Source of the DNA: Zygosaccharomyces rouxii
Lineage: Eukaryota; Ascomycota; Saccharomycetes; Saccharomycetales; Saccharomycetaceae
Direction: 5' to 3'
Assembly (NCBI RefSeq): GCF_000026365.1
Contig: NC_012992.1
Location: 1,400,094-1,464,093, forward strand
DNA length: 64,000 nucleotides
The position numbers and the translations under genes were made by a program. A model generated the notes under the pieces. The model did not search any database. It was given only the letters and a program-made list of their open reading frames with translations, and was not told the DNA's origin. Below are positions 46,276-57,107 of the stretch, in pieces (positions within the stretch are counted from its first letter, which is position 1; each line of letters starts with the position of its first letter).

Positions 46276-47706
46276 ATGACTGTTTCTGTTGAAAAATCTA
46301 CTACTCCAAGCGAACCATCCTACTGCTTCCAAGCAACTGTTGACAATATCGGCCCACAAGTTGTTGGCGGTAGAGGAGTTCGTATTGATATCGAAAACGA
46401 AGGTAAAGTTTACAAGAATATTTTAGATGGTGTTACTGGTGCAGCTGTTGGTGCATTGGGATGGGGCGATGATGAAATCCTTGAAATCATTAACAAGGCA
46501 GCTAAGGAATCTACTTATTCATTTGCACCAGTGATGTCTAATAAGAGTTCAGAAGCATTGGCTAAATTTTACATTGACCGCTCACCACCAGGTGTTTTTT
46601 CAGCTGCCTTATGGGTGACTTCCGGTTCTGAAAGTAATGAAAATGCTCTAAGAATCATTAGACAGTACTATTTGGAACGTGGATTACCTAACAAGGTGAA
46701 ATTAATCTCTAGAGAAAGTTCATACCATGGATTTACTTTGGGGGCTCAAGGTATTTCATCGAATCCAAAAACTGTTCCATATCAACCATACTTGATGGAT
46801 CAAAAGAATATCGCCCTAAAGATGCCAGCAGCTTACGCATACCGTTGGAAGAAAGATTCTGAAACTGAAGAACAATATGGGAAGAGATTAGTTGACATTT
46901 TGGAAAAAATGATTTTAGACAATGATCCAGAAACTATTGCTGCAGTTATTGTGGAAACTTTACCAGGTTCTTCCTTGGGTACTACACCACCACCAAAAGG
47001 TTATTTGAAGGGTATCAGACACCTCTGTACCAAGTACGATATTATATTCCAATTGGATGAAGTTATGTGTGGTACTGGTAGGGCTAACCCACATGGTAAA
47101 TTGAACTGCTGGGAAAACTTCTTGGATCCATCTGAAGGTCCTGATATTCAGACGGTTGGTAAAACTCTTGGTTCCGGTTACGTTACAATCGCAGGTGTCT
47201 TAATCGGTCCAAAGATTAGAAATGCTTTCGTTAATGGATCTAATACAGTGTTTGGTGGCCACACCTACTCTTCTCACGGTTTCAACTGTTCAGTGGCTCT
47301 GGGAGTCCAACAGAAGATTGCTAGGGAGAATTTGGGTGCTAACATCTTTAAGATGGGTACTTTACTAAATAAAAAACTAACAGAAAGCCTACTATCCACG
47401 GATAATATTGTTGGTGATGTGAGAGGGGTTGGTGGTTTCCAATCTGTGGAATTCGTTAAAAACAGAGACACTAAAAAACCTTTTGGTCCTGAGGCCAACA
47501 TCATTGGACGTTTCAAGCCTCTTTGCTTTGAAAATGGCTTGGCTATCATGGGTATGCCAGCAAACACAAATGGTATCTCCGGTGACCTTGTGCTCTTTGC
47601 ACCATCATTTATCGTTACTGAAGATGATATCAATGAAATCGTTACAATCTTTGTCAAATGTGTCAATAACTTCAGTAAGACATTAAAACAGGAAGGTGCC
47701 TGGTAA
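46276..47706 (+). CDS. Class-III PLP-dependent aminotransferase, substrate unknown
   Basis: A 476-residue protein. WVTSGSESNENALRIIRQYY is the phosphate-binding glycine/serine loop, SYHGFTLGAQG the cofactor-stacking region, and QLDEVMCGTGR the class-III signature with the PLP-binding Asp. The Schiff-base lysine is K296 in TVGKTLGSGYVT. It differs from S. cerevisiae Uga1, Car2 and Arg8, and resembles the broad fungal/bacterial group annotated only as aspartate aminotransferase family protein. It likely transfers the amino group from an omega-amine or amino acid to a 2-oxo acid. No targeting peptide is seen. Neighbouring permease and reductases point to a catabolic pathway; the substrate cannot be read from sequence. 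Confidence 0.88.
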   Translation: MTVSVEKSTTPSEPSYCFQATVDNIGPQVVGGRGVRIDIENEGKVYKNILDGVTGAAVGALGWGDDEILEIINKAAKESTYSFAPVMSNKSSEALAKFYIDRSPPGVFSAALWVTSGSESNENALRIIRQYYLERGLPNKVKLISRESSYHGFTLGAQGISSNPKTVPYQPYLMDQKNIALKMPAAYAYRWKKDSETEEQYGKRLVDILEKMILDNDPETIAAVIVETLPGSSLGTTPPPKGYLKGIRHLCTKYDIIFQLDEVMCGTGRANPHGKLNCWENFLDPSEGPDIQTVGKTLGSGYVTIAGVLIGPKIRNAFVNGSNTVFGGHTYSSHGFNCSVALGVQQKIARENLGANIFKMGTLLNKKLTESLLSTDNIVGDVRGVGGFQSVEFVKNRDTKKPFGPEANIIGRFKPLCFENGLAIMGMPANTNGISGDLVLFAPSFIVTEDDINEIVTIFVKCVNNFSKTLKQEGAW

Positions 47707-47981
47707 ATTCAAATGAGAAATGTCAATTAACTATGTATATGTCTTAGGTGAAATACTTCTTTAGTTATAAGTAATTAAATCTTCAACTAGTCATCATCAC
47801 ACTTATGCTTCTATTCGCCCTGAGATGACCGGTATTTCAACTTACACAAGACATCTTTTAGATAATTGGTGGGAGAAATTAACAAAGTTTCATGTTACCA
47901 AGTGCTTTGCTGACTCATATGTGTCTTCAAAAAATATCTCTATCGAATTTTATCTCATGTATTTTACAAGATCAGGAATAA

Positions 47982-49709
47982 CTAGATAAGTACGTTACCT
48001 AATTTACCATACCAGGTTGTAGGTTCAATGACGATTTCATTACTTTCTTCCTCATCAGCCATATCTATCTTTGGAATCAATTCGGAACGAATCTCCTCCA
48101 TATCTCTAAATCTCCATTCTTTATAATAAGCTGTTCCCATAATAAAGAGAACCACAACGAAACCAATGGTAATATAGTTGGCAAAGAAGTCACTTACAGA
48201 CCAATTACCTTTTGTGAAAACTGCATACCCATTTGTCAAACTTAAGATAACGAAAAAGCATCCAGAAAAGTATGCAAAAATCCTTTGGAATGGTTTTCTA
48301 AATTTTATCCTATCATTTAGATCCAAATAATCGATGACTCTCCTGAACCTGACATAAGTGATCGATACAAAGACCCAACTGATAAAACCAGAAATAGTTG
48401 AAATGTTTGTTAACCAAGTGAACACTTGTGAAGCAGAGTTAGAACAGTTCAAATAGGCCAGAAAACAGAAGCATGAAGGTACAATGATGCTGTAATAGGG
48501 TACACCGTATCTGTTTACCCTTGCGAAAATTTTAGGAGCATTGCCTTTGAGGGCCATAGAATGTAGCATTCTGGAGGCACCATACATTTCTGCTGTACCC
48601 GCCGAATAGGCACCAGTAAGAATAGCAGCATTGATAATATGTGGAAGTACTTTAATACCAACCTCTTTGATTCCGATGACAAATGGTGAAGCTGCAGCAT
48701 TGGATTGTCCTGAGGCAATGGCACTCAACAAATTCTGATTATCATAACCTACTGTAACTCCCACGACCAAAGCACCTCCGATGTAGAATAGCATTAGTCT
48801 CCAAACAAACCGATTAGCAGCCCTAGGCATGTTTCTACGAGGACGATCTGCTTCTGCGGAGCATGAAGTAAGTGTCTCCGGTGATAATATAAAGGCAAAT
48901 CCGCTCTTAATAATAGCGGTCCAAACTGCAAGAAATTTTCCAGTGTTACCAGTAGAAATATGTGGTTTAAAAGCTCCAGGATGTTTCCAATAGTGAAATC
49001 CTAGAACATGGTGTTGATTGGGACCACCACCAAAGAAAATCACAACACCCAAAATGATTAACCCAGTAATGGTAATCAATTTAATCATTGAGACCCAAAA
49101 TTCACTTTCACCGAAGACCTTAACAGGTAGAGCAGTAACCGCAATAGTTATCACGATAAAAATTGAAACAAATATAGCGGAATTAGCATCCGTCCAATAC
49201 TGAATTAACAATGTAGAGGCGGTAATTTCACTGGGCGCAATCATGGCCTGCGCATAGAATAGATTCCAACCACACATAAACGATAATGGCCTATTCAAAT
49301 AGGCTCTGGCTAATGCGTACATTGATGCTTCACCTGGAATCGGTGTTAAAACAACCATTTCGGTTAATTGATGCATAATAGTCCAAACAAAGAACGACAT
49401 GATGATATATGAAATAAGTAGAGGTGCTGGACCGCATGTACTGAGTGCTCCACCGGTACCAATGAAAAGACCAGTCCCAATGGCACAACCAAGCGCAATC
49501 AACTGCATGTGTCTCGATTTGAGACCTCTTTGCATTTGATGCGAAGGTTTTTCATCAATAAGAACATCTATGGAGCCTCGTTCCAAATCATCCTCTTGGA
49601 TTGATTCTGTAACGAAGTTCTCTTTAACCTTCATATCACTAGCTCCTTGCCCAATTGGTGTTGCTGTTGAAGACGAATATCCTACCACACTTTGCATTTC
49701 GATATCCAT
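47982..49709 (-). CDS. Amino-acid permease (YAT/AAP family)
   Basis: A 575-residue, 12-helix transporter. MQRGLKSRHMQLIALGCAIG with TGLFIGTGGAL is the family's first-helix signature, and FGESEFWVSMIKLITI and LPHIINAAILTGAYSAGTAE are typical of fungal amino-acid permeases. The hydrophilic N-terminus (about 1-65) is the usual regulatory tail. General similarity is to Dip5/Put4-like members, but substrate specificity is not assignable by eye. The promoter (49710-50547) holds four GATAA/TTATC elements. It converges with the aminotransferase, 275 bp apart, and plausibly imports that enzyme's substrate. Confidence 0.9.
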   Translation of the reverse strand: MDIEMQSVVGYSSSTATPIGQGASDMKVKENFVTESIQEDDLERGSIDVLIDEKPSHQMQRGLKSRHMQLIALGCAIGTGLFIGTGGALSTCGPAPLLISYIIMSFFVWTIMHQLTEMVVLTPIPGEASMYALARAYLNRPLSFMCGWNLFYAQAMIAPSEITASTLLIQYWTDANSAIFVSIFIVITIAVTALPVKVFGESEFWVSMIKLITITGLIILGVVIFFGGGPNQHHVLGFHYWKHPGAFKPHISTGNTGKFLAVWTAIIKSGFAFILSPETLTSCSAEADRPRRNMPRAANRFVWRLMLFYIGGALVVGVTVGYDNQNLLSAIASGQSNAAASPFVIGIKEVGIKVLPHIINAAILTGAYSAGTAEMYGASRMLHSMALKGNAPKIFARVNRYGVPYYSIIVPSCFCFLAYLNCSNSASQVFTWLTNISTISGFISWVFVSITYVRFRRVIDYLDLNDRIKFRKPFQRIFAYFSGCFFVILSLTNGYAVFTKGNWSVSDFFANYITIGFVVVLFIMGTAYYKEWRFRDMEEIRSELIPKIDMADEEESNEIVIEPTTWYGKLGNVLI

Positions 49710-50547
49710 GTTTGACAGACACTCGAAGTATAATCACCATGGATCGTTTACACCACTATTTCTCCAATTTGAAAATCAATTATGTCCAATGCTTTAATAC
49801 TACTCATGCCGATACGGTTGCTACAGAAATCAAAGAGCTAAAATGTAAGGCTATCAGTAGATGCCTTGCGAGCGAAATATTCCAGATGAAGGAAATTCTT
49901 GACACGGATTGCACGAGATCCTAATCTTTCATTCGACTGTACTTGGGAGACACTATTTGCTACGGCCATTATCTTTATCGCAGATCAGATCAAATATTTT
50001 ACCGAAGGACGCATGATATCGTAGTTTCAATAGTGACGCCATTACAGCGCGTAAAAGCTTTTGGATAGTAAACGTACACGTTTTCCGAAAAAAAAAAGAA
50101 GCAGGGAAACTTGATTGGTCCATACACCTTTTACAAAATTCTTTCGGTTTTTAATCTTGTTATCTGTTGAAGCTCAATCTACCGATAGCTGAACTCATTT
50201 TGAAATCAACGGCCGGACTTGCCAACTTTTTGGTTGCGAAAAAGGAAAATGTAACCATAACAACTATCTTGTTGATTTGATAGTAGATAAAGGGTACTGA
50301 CCTCTTTATACTTCATTACGGCGTAAGGTTCTATCATTAGCATTTTGAACTTAAACAAAGCTATCAGGAGCCCCATATTAATAAAAGGTCGGATTTCCAA
50401 CCTCCGTTAAATGCACTAGCATGGATACAATCAGTGATCATGGAATGGTATATAAGATTCTTGCAAGACTCGCAGCGAAAATACGTGATTATTCTCCTCT
50501 GCTTGGGAGTGGAAAGCATATAGTGGTAAGGTAACAATTAGACAAGT
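49710..50547. promoter_or_regulatory. Divergent permease/CYB2 promoter with GATA sites and a CGG-N11-CCG element
   Basis: TTATC at 49969-49973, 49975-49979 and 50160-50164, and GATAA at 50286-50290. A perfect CGG-N11-CCG palindrome (50390-50406) lies 142 bp before the CYB2 ATG. No ORF is supported. Confidence 0.6.
50390..50406. promoter_or_regulatory. CGG-N11-CCG zinc-cluster factor site
   Basis: The spacing equals that of Gal4 sites. Any dimeric Zn2Cys6 factor with this spacing could bind. The central base is C rather than the A/T favoured by Gal4. Confidence 0.45.
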
Positions 50548-52212
50548 ATGTTTTGCAAAAAAGTTTTGCGTGATAGGAGATTACGGGGTATTCTTGATAC
50601 GGTGAAACACAAGAAGATTTCTCCAGTTCAATCGAGAAGCCTCTCTTTAGCAAGAAAACTTAGTACTCAGACCAGATCCAAAAATATTCTTAAAAGTTCT
50701 TCTCTTCTGGCCGGTGGATCTGTACTTGCTGCACTGTTAAGTTTATCTGCTCTGGATTTTTCTGATGGTGACATTCCGGTTAAAGAGGTCATGTTACACA
50801 ATAATGTCAATGACTGCTGGATTGTTCTGAATGGAGAGATTTACGATGTGACATCTTTCATTGGGAAGCATCCTGGTGGTGCAGCTAGATTGTTGGAAGT
50901 TGCTGGTAGAGATGCTACCGCGAAATTTCTGCAAGTGCATTCACAGGAAGTTTTGGACAGAATGAAGAATCATCTAATTTACATTGGTAAATTAAAGGGT
51001 AGATTTGAGCTCGTCGTTTCTGAAGAAGAATTGAGAATCGAAGAAATGAAGGCTAAGATCCCACCAATAGAAAGAATCTTTAATCTTTCAGATTTTGAAG
51101 CAATTGCCAAACAAGTTCTCCCTAAAAGCACCTTCACCTTTTATGCTACTGGTTCCTCTGATGAATTTACTTTGAGAGAAAATCACTACGCCTATAGCAG
51201 AATTTTCTTTAAGCCAAGGATTTTGCAGGACATTGATCCGAGTGAAGTCGATTGCAGTACCACCTTATTAGGTGCAAAAGTGGATGCTCCTTTCTACATC
51301 AGTGGATTTGCAGGTTCAAAATTAGCTCATCCACTGGGTGAAAGAAACTTACAAATTGCTGCTTACAACGCCAACGTGATGGAAATGGTTCCAAAACAAA
51401 ACTCTTATGGCCCAGAGGAATTTTACTCAACAGTTCCCGATGATCAAAGCCAATGGATGCAATATCATTTCTCAACTCCTGAAGAGGTTTTAAACTTTGA
51501 CAAAGTTGTCAGAGAAGCCGAAAGCCGTCCTAGCGTGAAAGGCATTTTCTTTAACGTTGATCTTGCTGACATCGGTAACAGAGAAAAGGATTCAAGACGA
51601 AGAGTTATGGACGCGGATAATATATCTGACTTGAATGCTATCGTTAATAATAGAATGGGCAATCACCCTAAATTTAGCTGGAAAGACGTGGAAAAAATCG
51701 TTTCTAGCACAAACTTACCAATAGCTCTCAAAGGTGTTCAAAGAGGCGAAGATGTCGTTATGGCAGCTAAAAAAGGTGTTAAAGCCGTAGTTTTATCAAA
51801 TCATGGTGGTAGACAACTCGATTTCTCCAGACCACCATTAGAAGTGTTAGCAGAAGCTAATGAAATGTTGAAAAAGCAAAATATGCAAGGCGATATTGAA
51901 ATTTATCTGGATGGTGGTGTCCGTAGGGGTTCCGATATTGTTAAGGCCCTATGTTTAGGAGCAAAAGGTGTTGGATTAGGGAGACCATTTCTTTATGCCA
52001 TGGCAGGCTACGGTGAAGAAGGTGTTGATCATCTAATAACCATTTTAAAGGAAGAGATTAAAAACAATATGAGACTCTTGGGTGTGACGAAGATAGAAGA
52101 GTTAAACGAAAGTTTTGTCGACTACAATAGTTTGAAGTTCCGCGTACCAAAGGCTAATGACTCGTTATATGACAATGCATATATGCCATTAACTTTTCCT
52201 GAATTTAAATAG
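50548..52212 (+). CDS. CYB2: Flavocytochrome b2, L-lactate:cytochrome c oxidoreductase
   Basis: A 554-residue protein (S. cerevisiae Cyb2 is 591). An Arg/Ser-rich presequence and a hydrophobic stretch (SSSLLAGGSVLAALLSLSAL, about 51-70) serve for intermembrane-space sorting. A cytochrome b5 domain follows with haem histidines in GKHPGGAARLLEVAG (about 107-122) and the later VHSQEV. The FMN domain is of the alpha-hydroxyacid oxidase type: KGVQRGEDVVMAA, SNHGGRQLDFSRPP with the catalytic His (about 418), and YLDGGVRRGSDIVKAL. The enzyme oxidises L-lactate to pyruvate. It could be one of several paralogs, since its location is in accessory DNA. Confidence 0.92.
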   Translation: MFCKKVLRDRRLRGILDTVKHKKISPVQSRSLSLARKLSTQTRSKNILKSSSLLAGGSVLAALLSLSALDFSDGDIPVKEVMLHNNVNDCWIVLNGEIYDVTSFIGKHPGGAARLLEVAGRDATAKFLQVHSQEVLDRMKNHLIYIGKLKGRFELVVSEEELRIEEMKAKIPPIERIFNLSDFEAIAKQVLPKSTFTFYATGSSDEFTLRENHYAYSRIFFKPRILQDIDPSEVDCSTTLLGAKVDAPFYISGFAGSKLAHPLGERNLQIAAYNANVMEMVPKQNSYGPEEFYSTVPDDQSQWMQYHFSTPEEVLNFDKVVREAESRPSVKGIFFNVDLADIGNREKDSRRRVMDADNISDLNAIVNNRMGNHPKFSWKDVEKIVSSTNLPIALKGVQRGEDVVMAAKKGVKAVVLSNHGGRQLDFSRPPLEVLAEANEMLKKQNMQGDIEIYLDGGVRRGSDIVKALCLGAKGVGLGRPFLYAMAGYGEEGVDHLITILKEEIKNNMRLLGVTKIEELNESFVDYNSLKFRVPKANDSLYDNAYMPLTFPEFK

Positions 52213-53017
52213 TTTTATATTCTTATTTATACCGACGAAAGGATTCGTTGTTGCAATGGGCTTGATAATTGAATTGTGGATACTGTAGATTGCCGTTAAA
52301 CGCGATGATAACAGATGTCATCTTTAAATGCACGTGTTCCTCAAGTACATAACGTTGTTGTCATGACGCGTGAATAATGTAAACAAGCGCGTGAATAATG
52401 TAAATAAGCAGTGTAAACATACCGTACATGGATATCTTTACTCGCAATATACGAATGCTGTCAATTTAAGAAAGTCAATACTCGTATTATGTGACTCAGT
52501 CCACATGATAATCAGGTGATACCTGGTGGTTTGTAAGCATATTGAAATCCTAAAAAGAGCGCCGATAGCGATGCTTTAACAAACATTGTGTTTGAATAAC
52601 ATGTGAATAATCTGGCCCTCAACTAATTCCATTTATTATTCGAAAATATCTGTAGAAGTGTTGACGTGGGTAGTGGGGCTTTGAGTTATTTAAGCACTCC
52701 GATGCATACGGCAGGGTTCGAACATTCCATCATGTGGTTTCCATGTAATTTATTTCTAGCTATGGACGAAAGACGGACTTTTTTTCAACATCGGACTTCG
52801 TGAGCTAAAGTATTTGGCTTAAAATCTCGAGGTTTATAACAGCTAATGCACAAGTAAACATAAAGCGAATTAAACCCGTTCGCTTAATAATGGCGTACAA
52901 TCCTCTCGGATAAAGGATGACTTTTAGTTCAACTTGAAAAGTATAAAAGACGAACTGATGAAGAGACACTAATTCTCGACTCATCATTACAAAAGTACCA
53001 CATCGAATACAATCACA
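52213..53017. other. Intergenic with short direct repeats
   Basis: About 800 bp. It includes an E-box CACGTG near 52331 and a 20-bp direct repeat (52368-52387 and 52389-52408, one mismatch). A GTAAAYA motif recurs three times at 52379-52417. No gene is supported. Confidence 0.5.
52368..52408 (+). repeat. Direct repeat of 20 bp, two copies
   Basis: GCGTGAATAATGTAAACAAG is followed one base later by the same sequence with one change (T for C). Each copy holds a forkhead-like GTAAAYAA core. Confidence 0.8.
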
Positions 53018-54019
53018 ATGGCTGTTTTAGTTACAGGTGCTACAGGTTTTATTGCCCAATGGGTCTTGGATTATTTGTTGAAGGAGAATTACCAAGTTAT
53101 CGGTACTGTTAGATCTCAGGAGAAGGGAGACAAGTTACACAAGCAGTTTGGAAGTCCTTCGAATTTGAGCTTTGAAATCGTGAAGGATATTTCCGATACA
53201 GAGGCCTTTGAACCTCTCTTCAAGAAAAGAGGCAAAGAAATTGACATTGTGTTGCACACTGCATCACCTTTCCACTTTAACACTAACGAATATGAAAAGG
53301 ATCTATTGATTCCTGCGTTGAACGGTACAAGAGGTGTTCTTAATGCCATCAAGAAGTATGGTGATGTGAAGAAGGTTGTCGTCACGTCATCTTATGCCGC
53401 GATCACAGATATGGTGAACTCAGGTGATGGTAGCCTTGTCTTCACTGAGAAGGATTGGAACCCAGCCACTTGGGAAGGGTGCCAGACTGACGCCATGAAT
53501 GCCTACTGTGCTTCAAAGAAATTTGCGGAACAGGCAGCTTGGGAGTTTTCCAAGGAGACTGGTGTGTCACTGACCACTATCAACCCTGTTTTCGTGTTTG
53601 GACCTCAGAAATTTGATGAGGATGTTACATCTCAGTTGAACACTTCGAATGAAATAATCAATGGGTTAATTCACAGCAAGCCAGGTGATAAACTTGAACC
53701 AGATTTCCATGCTGTCTATGTGGATGTTCGTGATGTTGCAAGGGCCCATTTGATTGCATTCCAAAAGGATACTGCTGGTGAAAGACTGGGTCTTTCTAAT
53801 GGTAGATTTAGCTCTCAGGGCATCCTTGATATATTGAATGAAAAGTTCCCTCAATTGAACATTTCCAAGGGACCTGAACCTGGTAAGGAAGATACAAAGC
53901 CTGCTGCGAAGTTTGACAACAGACACTCTAAGGAAGTGCTAGGATTTCCATTCATCAGCCTTGAGCAATCAGTGTACGATACCGTGGCACAGGTTTTGAA
54001 AAAAGAGGGACGTTTATAG
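53018..54019 (+). CDS. Gre2-type NADPH-dependent methylglyoxal/aldehyde reductase (extended SDR)
   Basis: A 333-residue extended short-chain dehydrogenase. The N-terminus MAVLVTGATGFIAQWVLDYL carries the TGxxGxxA-like nucleotide-binding motif and GTVRS follows strand 2. TSSYAAI contributes the catalytic Ser, and NAYCASKKFAEQAAWEF contains the YxxxK active site. It is close in style to S. cerevisiae Gre2, Ari1 and YDR541C, which reduce methylglyoxal, isovaleraldehyde and other carbonyls. Which paralog it corresponds to cannot be decided. These families expand in subtelomeric regions, as its setting here suggests. Confidence 0.9.
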   Translation: MAVLVTGATGFIAQWVLDYLLKENYQVIGTVRSQEKGDKLHKQFGSPSNLSFEIVKDISDTEAFEPLFKKRGKEIDIVLHTASPFHFNTNEYEKDLLIPALNGTRGVLNAIKKYGDVKKVVVTSSYAAITDMVNSGDGSLVFTEKDWNPATWEGCQTDAMNAYCASKKFAEQAAWEFSKETGVSLTTINPVFVFGPQKFDEDVTSQLNTSNEIINGLIHSKPGDKLEPDFHAVYVDVRDVARAHLIAFQKDTAGERLGLSNGRFSSQGILDILNEKFPQLNISKGPEPGKEDTKPAAKFDNRHSKEVLGFPFISLEQSVYDTVAQVLKKEGRL

Positions 54020-57000
54020 AGAGCAGAGGGAGTCGAATTTTTCATAAAAGAAAATAAAAGGGTTTTGAGCTTTTACAGGTAGGTAAATGTATGTACTTTT
54101 AACTTGAACCTTGGTTAAGCGCTCATCGGAAAGTTCTTCGAGTAGACACGGTATTTGGGGGAAGACAAGAGTTTTTGTCAATGAAATTGCAATTGAATTT
54201 GTTGTATGAATAGTGCAAAGGTTCAAAAATTCATGGTCATATGTGTTTGTTGTTTTGAGAATGCAGGACTGCAGCATTTAGCTTCCATACAATTATGACA
54301 TCATGTTGATGGTAGGCATTGGTAATCTGACCGCCGTGTAATTGGCGAATACAACGAGCCAAGAGAGGATCTTAGGTATGAAGAGATAGCATTCGAGAAT
54401 CGTGCAGTCTAAGCCAAACCTGATGCGATTGATGTGTTTTAATTGATAAGTTTAAAGTTTTGACAACTATGTAATGGGAGTTAGTACCTAAACGCTACCA
54501 CGTAAGGTTAGTAGAAGATGCTTTATTCTGTTGATGATGGAAAACTAATGACATATAAATAATGACTTTGGTTGAGGAATTTGCAGATCACAACAATGCT
54601 GAATAGAACTACATTAACTATAAAAGGTCACACACAACTTTATACAACATTATTCGAAATGTACAAGGAAACTGGTTCATACCAATATTGGACTCTTTGA
54701 AGAACCCGGAACCTCCAAAATGCTGAGAGAGAGTTAAGCACCATAAAAATTTGAACCCTAAGTTTCAAAAGTTTGATCTAAATAGCGGCAGCTTTTGAAA
54801 TATTTTTGAGGCAGAGGATCTGATAAATTTTAGACTTGCGCATAAAAGTGTTGCCTTTAAAGATTGCGTTTGGTATTTTGGTTACCCCACAGAACGATAC
54901 TCATTACCTATGTTTATCTTTCAGCGGTAATACCATCATTGTAAGTACGTTTTTGATGAAAACATTAATTTGAAAGGAATGTGAAGCTTAACGATTCATG
55001 ATAAAAATAAGTAAAATACAATAAGAGAGTATCAATGCAATCAAAGATCCCTAAATCTATTAGTCTTATGGCGATGACTTGTACGACCTCGATGTCCTTA
55101 TGCATGTGCTAGTTCCTTTGGCTGATTGTGTTGGATCTGAAAATCAGAATGCTAAAGCTACATAACTGTTGCTTTTGCAGACATTGCTAGTGTACTTTTC
55201 GAAGTAGATAGGTGACCATTAGCTTAGAAAGTTGCATTTTAACGATGGGAAGAGTGATCATGGCGACTAATACCGACCTTTAGAAGCAAATTCTACATCG
55301 GTGACATTAATACAACAATGGTGCATACCGAATCCTAACAAAAGAAGATAAACCTATTGAGCCGATTTTATTAGTGAGGAGCATACATAAAAAAATGAGA
55401 ATTCGTATTTAAAATTGGGATGAAGAGACTTATTGATGACGCAAAAATGTTTAAGTGAGTCTTCAGGGGAAGACCAAAGCATTTCGAATCAATAGTGTCA
55501 CCAAAGAAAGAGATTTCCAAAGAAACTATGAATTAGGAACCGGTGTTAGGCGAATATTACTATCATCACCTTCTCTAAAGTTGACAACGTTGGGTGGGCG
55601 TTCGAATCATTAGGCATAAGAGATCTTTCGGAACGCGGTTGTTAATGTTGAAATTATTAACCCGGGGAGCGGATGCTCTTTTTAATTAATGTAATGCCCG
55701 AAGTTTCTATCGATATGCAGGACCAGCGTATGTCGCTGGTGTCTGTGCATTCGTCGATGTCATTAAGAATACCAATTGTAGAGTCATCGAAGAATGTGAG
55801 GAGACAACAGGAGCGGAGGAAGTCGAGCGCCATTGTTTAGATGTGGGTAGATAAGAAAATCATGGTAAGACAGGAACAAAATAAAGAGGAATAGGCATGA
55901 ATTGATTTCTAGAAAGTGCTTGTCATCATAGGATCAAGAAATATTGATGCCTTACAAACAGAGTTGGACGGTAACGCAATTTTGATAAAGAAAATTAAAA
56001 CTAGTATAATACTCTAAAAATTCGACGACTGCAACCACTGGTGAAAGAACACGTAAGCCAATATTGTAGCTAAAGTAAGGCAAGGAGTAATGAAAACTGT
56101 CATAGATTATCAAAGAGAGTCACACAAATTAAGCGGGATATATCATGATATTTTGATCATGTAAATCGGAAAAACTCTACTATTACAGTTGACTCATAAG
56201 ACACCAAAAATCAGTGCTGCCTGTTGTAGTTATTAGAAAAGTCTAAAGTTGTGAGAATGGAATTTCAACTATCACTGAAACGTTGTTCGTGGCCGGTTAG
56301 GAACAAAACCACATATTTGCCCAAATTAAATCAAATATATTCATGAGAAGGAGGAAGGGAATTGTTATGCATTTGCGAAAATCTAAAACCAATATCATCC
56401 ACTTCAAAGAAACTGACCTTCAAATAATATTAGTTATCGTAGAATCTCTGATTAAGGAGAATTGTGGAACAAAGAAAAACGATGAGAAATGAAATTTAAA
56501 TACCATAATATGAGAACTGTGCTTATTGGACAACCTGAGGGAGTGCAGTAGAATGCTCGGCCAAGAGACCCGCTATACTTTTAACTGCATATTTGCAGAA
56601 TGCATGAGAAAATAGGTGGATGGAAATCAAATAAAATTTCTTTGCAGACCAAATAAAGTTTAACACTGAATGAATATCATGAATACTGAACCGTGATTGG
56701 GAAAAATCTGGGTTCACTTTCAGGTTTCCGAAAACGGACGTCGATAGAAGAGTGTAACGAGGGTCCCACTGAGTAGATCTGAGTGAGTTGAAAATTCTGT
56801 GCAAAAAGAAAAGAGATAGAAGCAATTGACATCGTAAAAACTGATTTGAAAATAAGACTGTCCACATCCAGCATATATTTAATTTGAACTCTTGGCGAAT
56901 TCCGGGGTGCAATTACGCCAAGCCCAGAAATATGACGGTTGTCAGATAAACAGAGTAAAATTTCTTTAGTAGCGCAACCCGTCGATCGAAGATGTGCATA

Positions 57001-57107
57001 TATCAGACAAAGAAAACGTAGCAGTTGTAAGATCTGAAAAAGTTCATTTCTTCTTGATTGCCCGTTTATATGAATTGGGCAATAGCAAATACTAAAAGAG
57101 TTCAGAG
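54020..57107. other. 3.1 kb gene-poor region upstream of the oligopeptide transporter
   Basis: The largest gap in the window. Only short ORFs occur; the reverse-strand frames at 56.5-57.4 kb overlap the OPT start and lack recognisable features. One 48-codon ATG ORF at 55694-55840 is listed separately. No tRNA, LTR or tandem repeat was recognised. Confidence 0.5.
55694..55840 (+). CDS. Small ORF, uncertain
   Basis: A 48-codon ORF starting MPEVSIDMQDQRMSLVSVHS, rich in Ser and ending in a basic tail (RRQQERRKSS). I recognise no family. It is the only moderately gene-like ATG frame in the 3.1 kb gap; chance is a fair explanation. Confidence 0.15.
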   Translation: MPEVSIDMQDQRMSLVSVHSSMSLRIPIVESSKNVRRQQERRKSSAIV

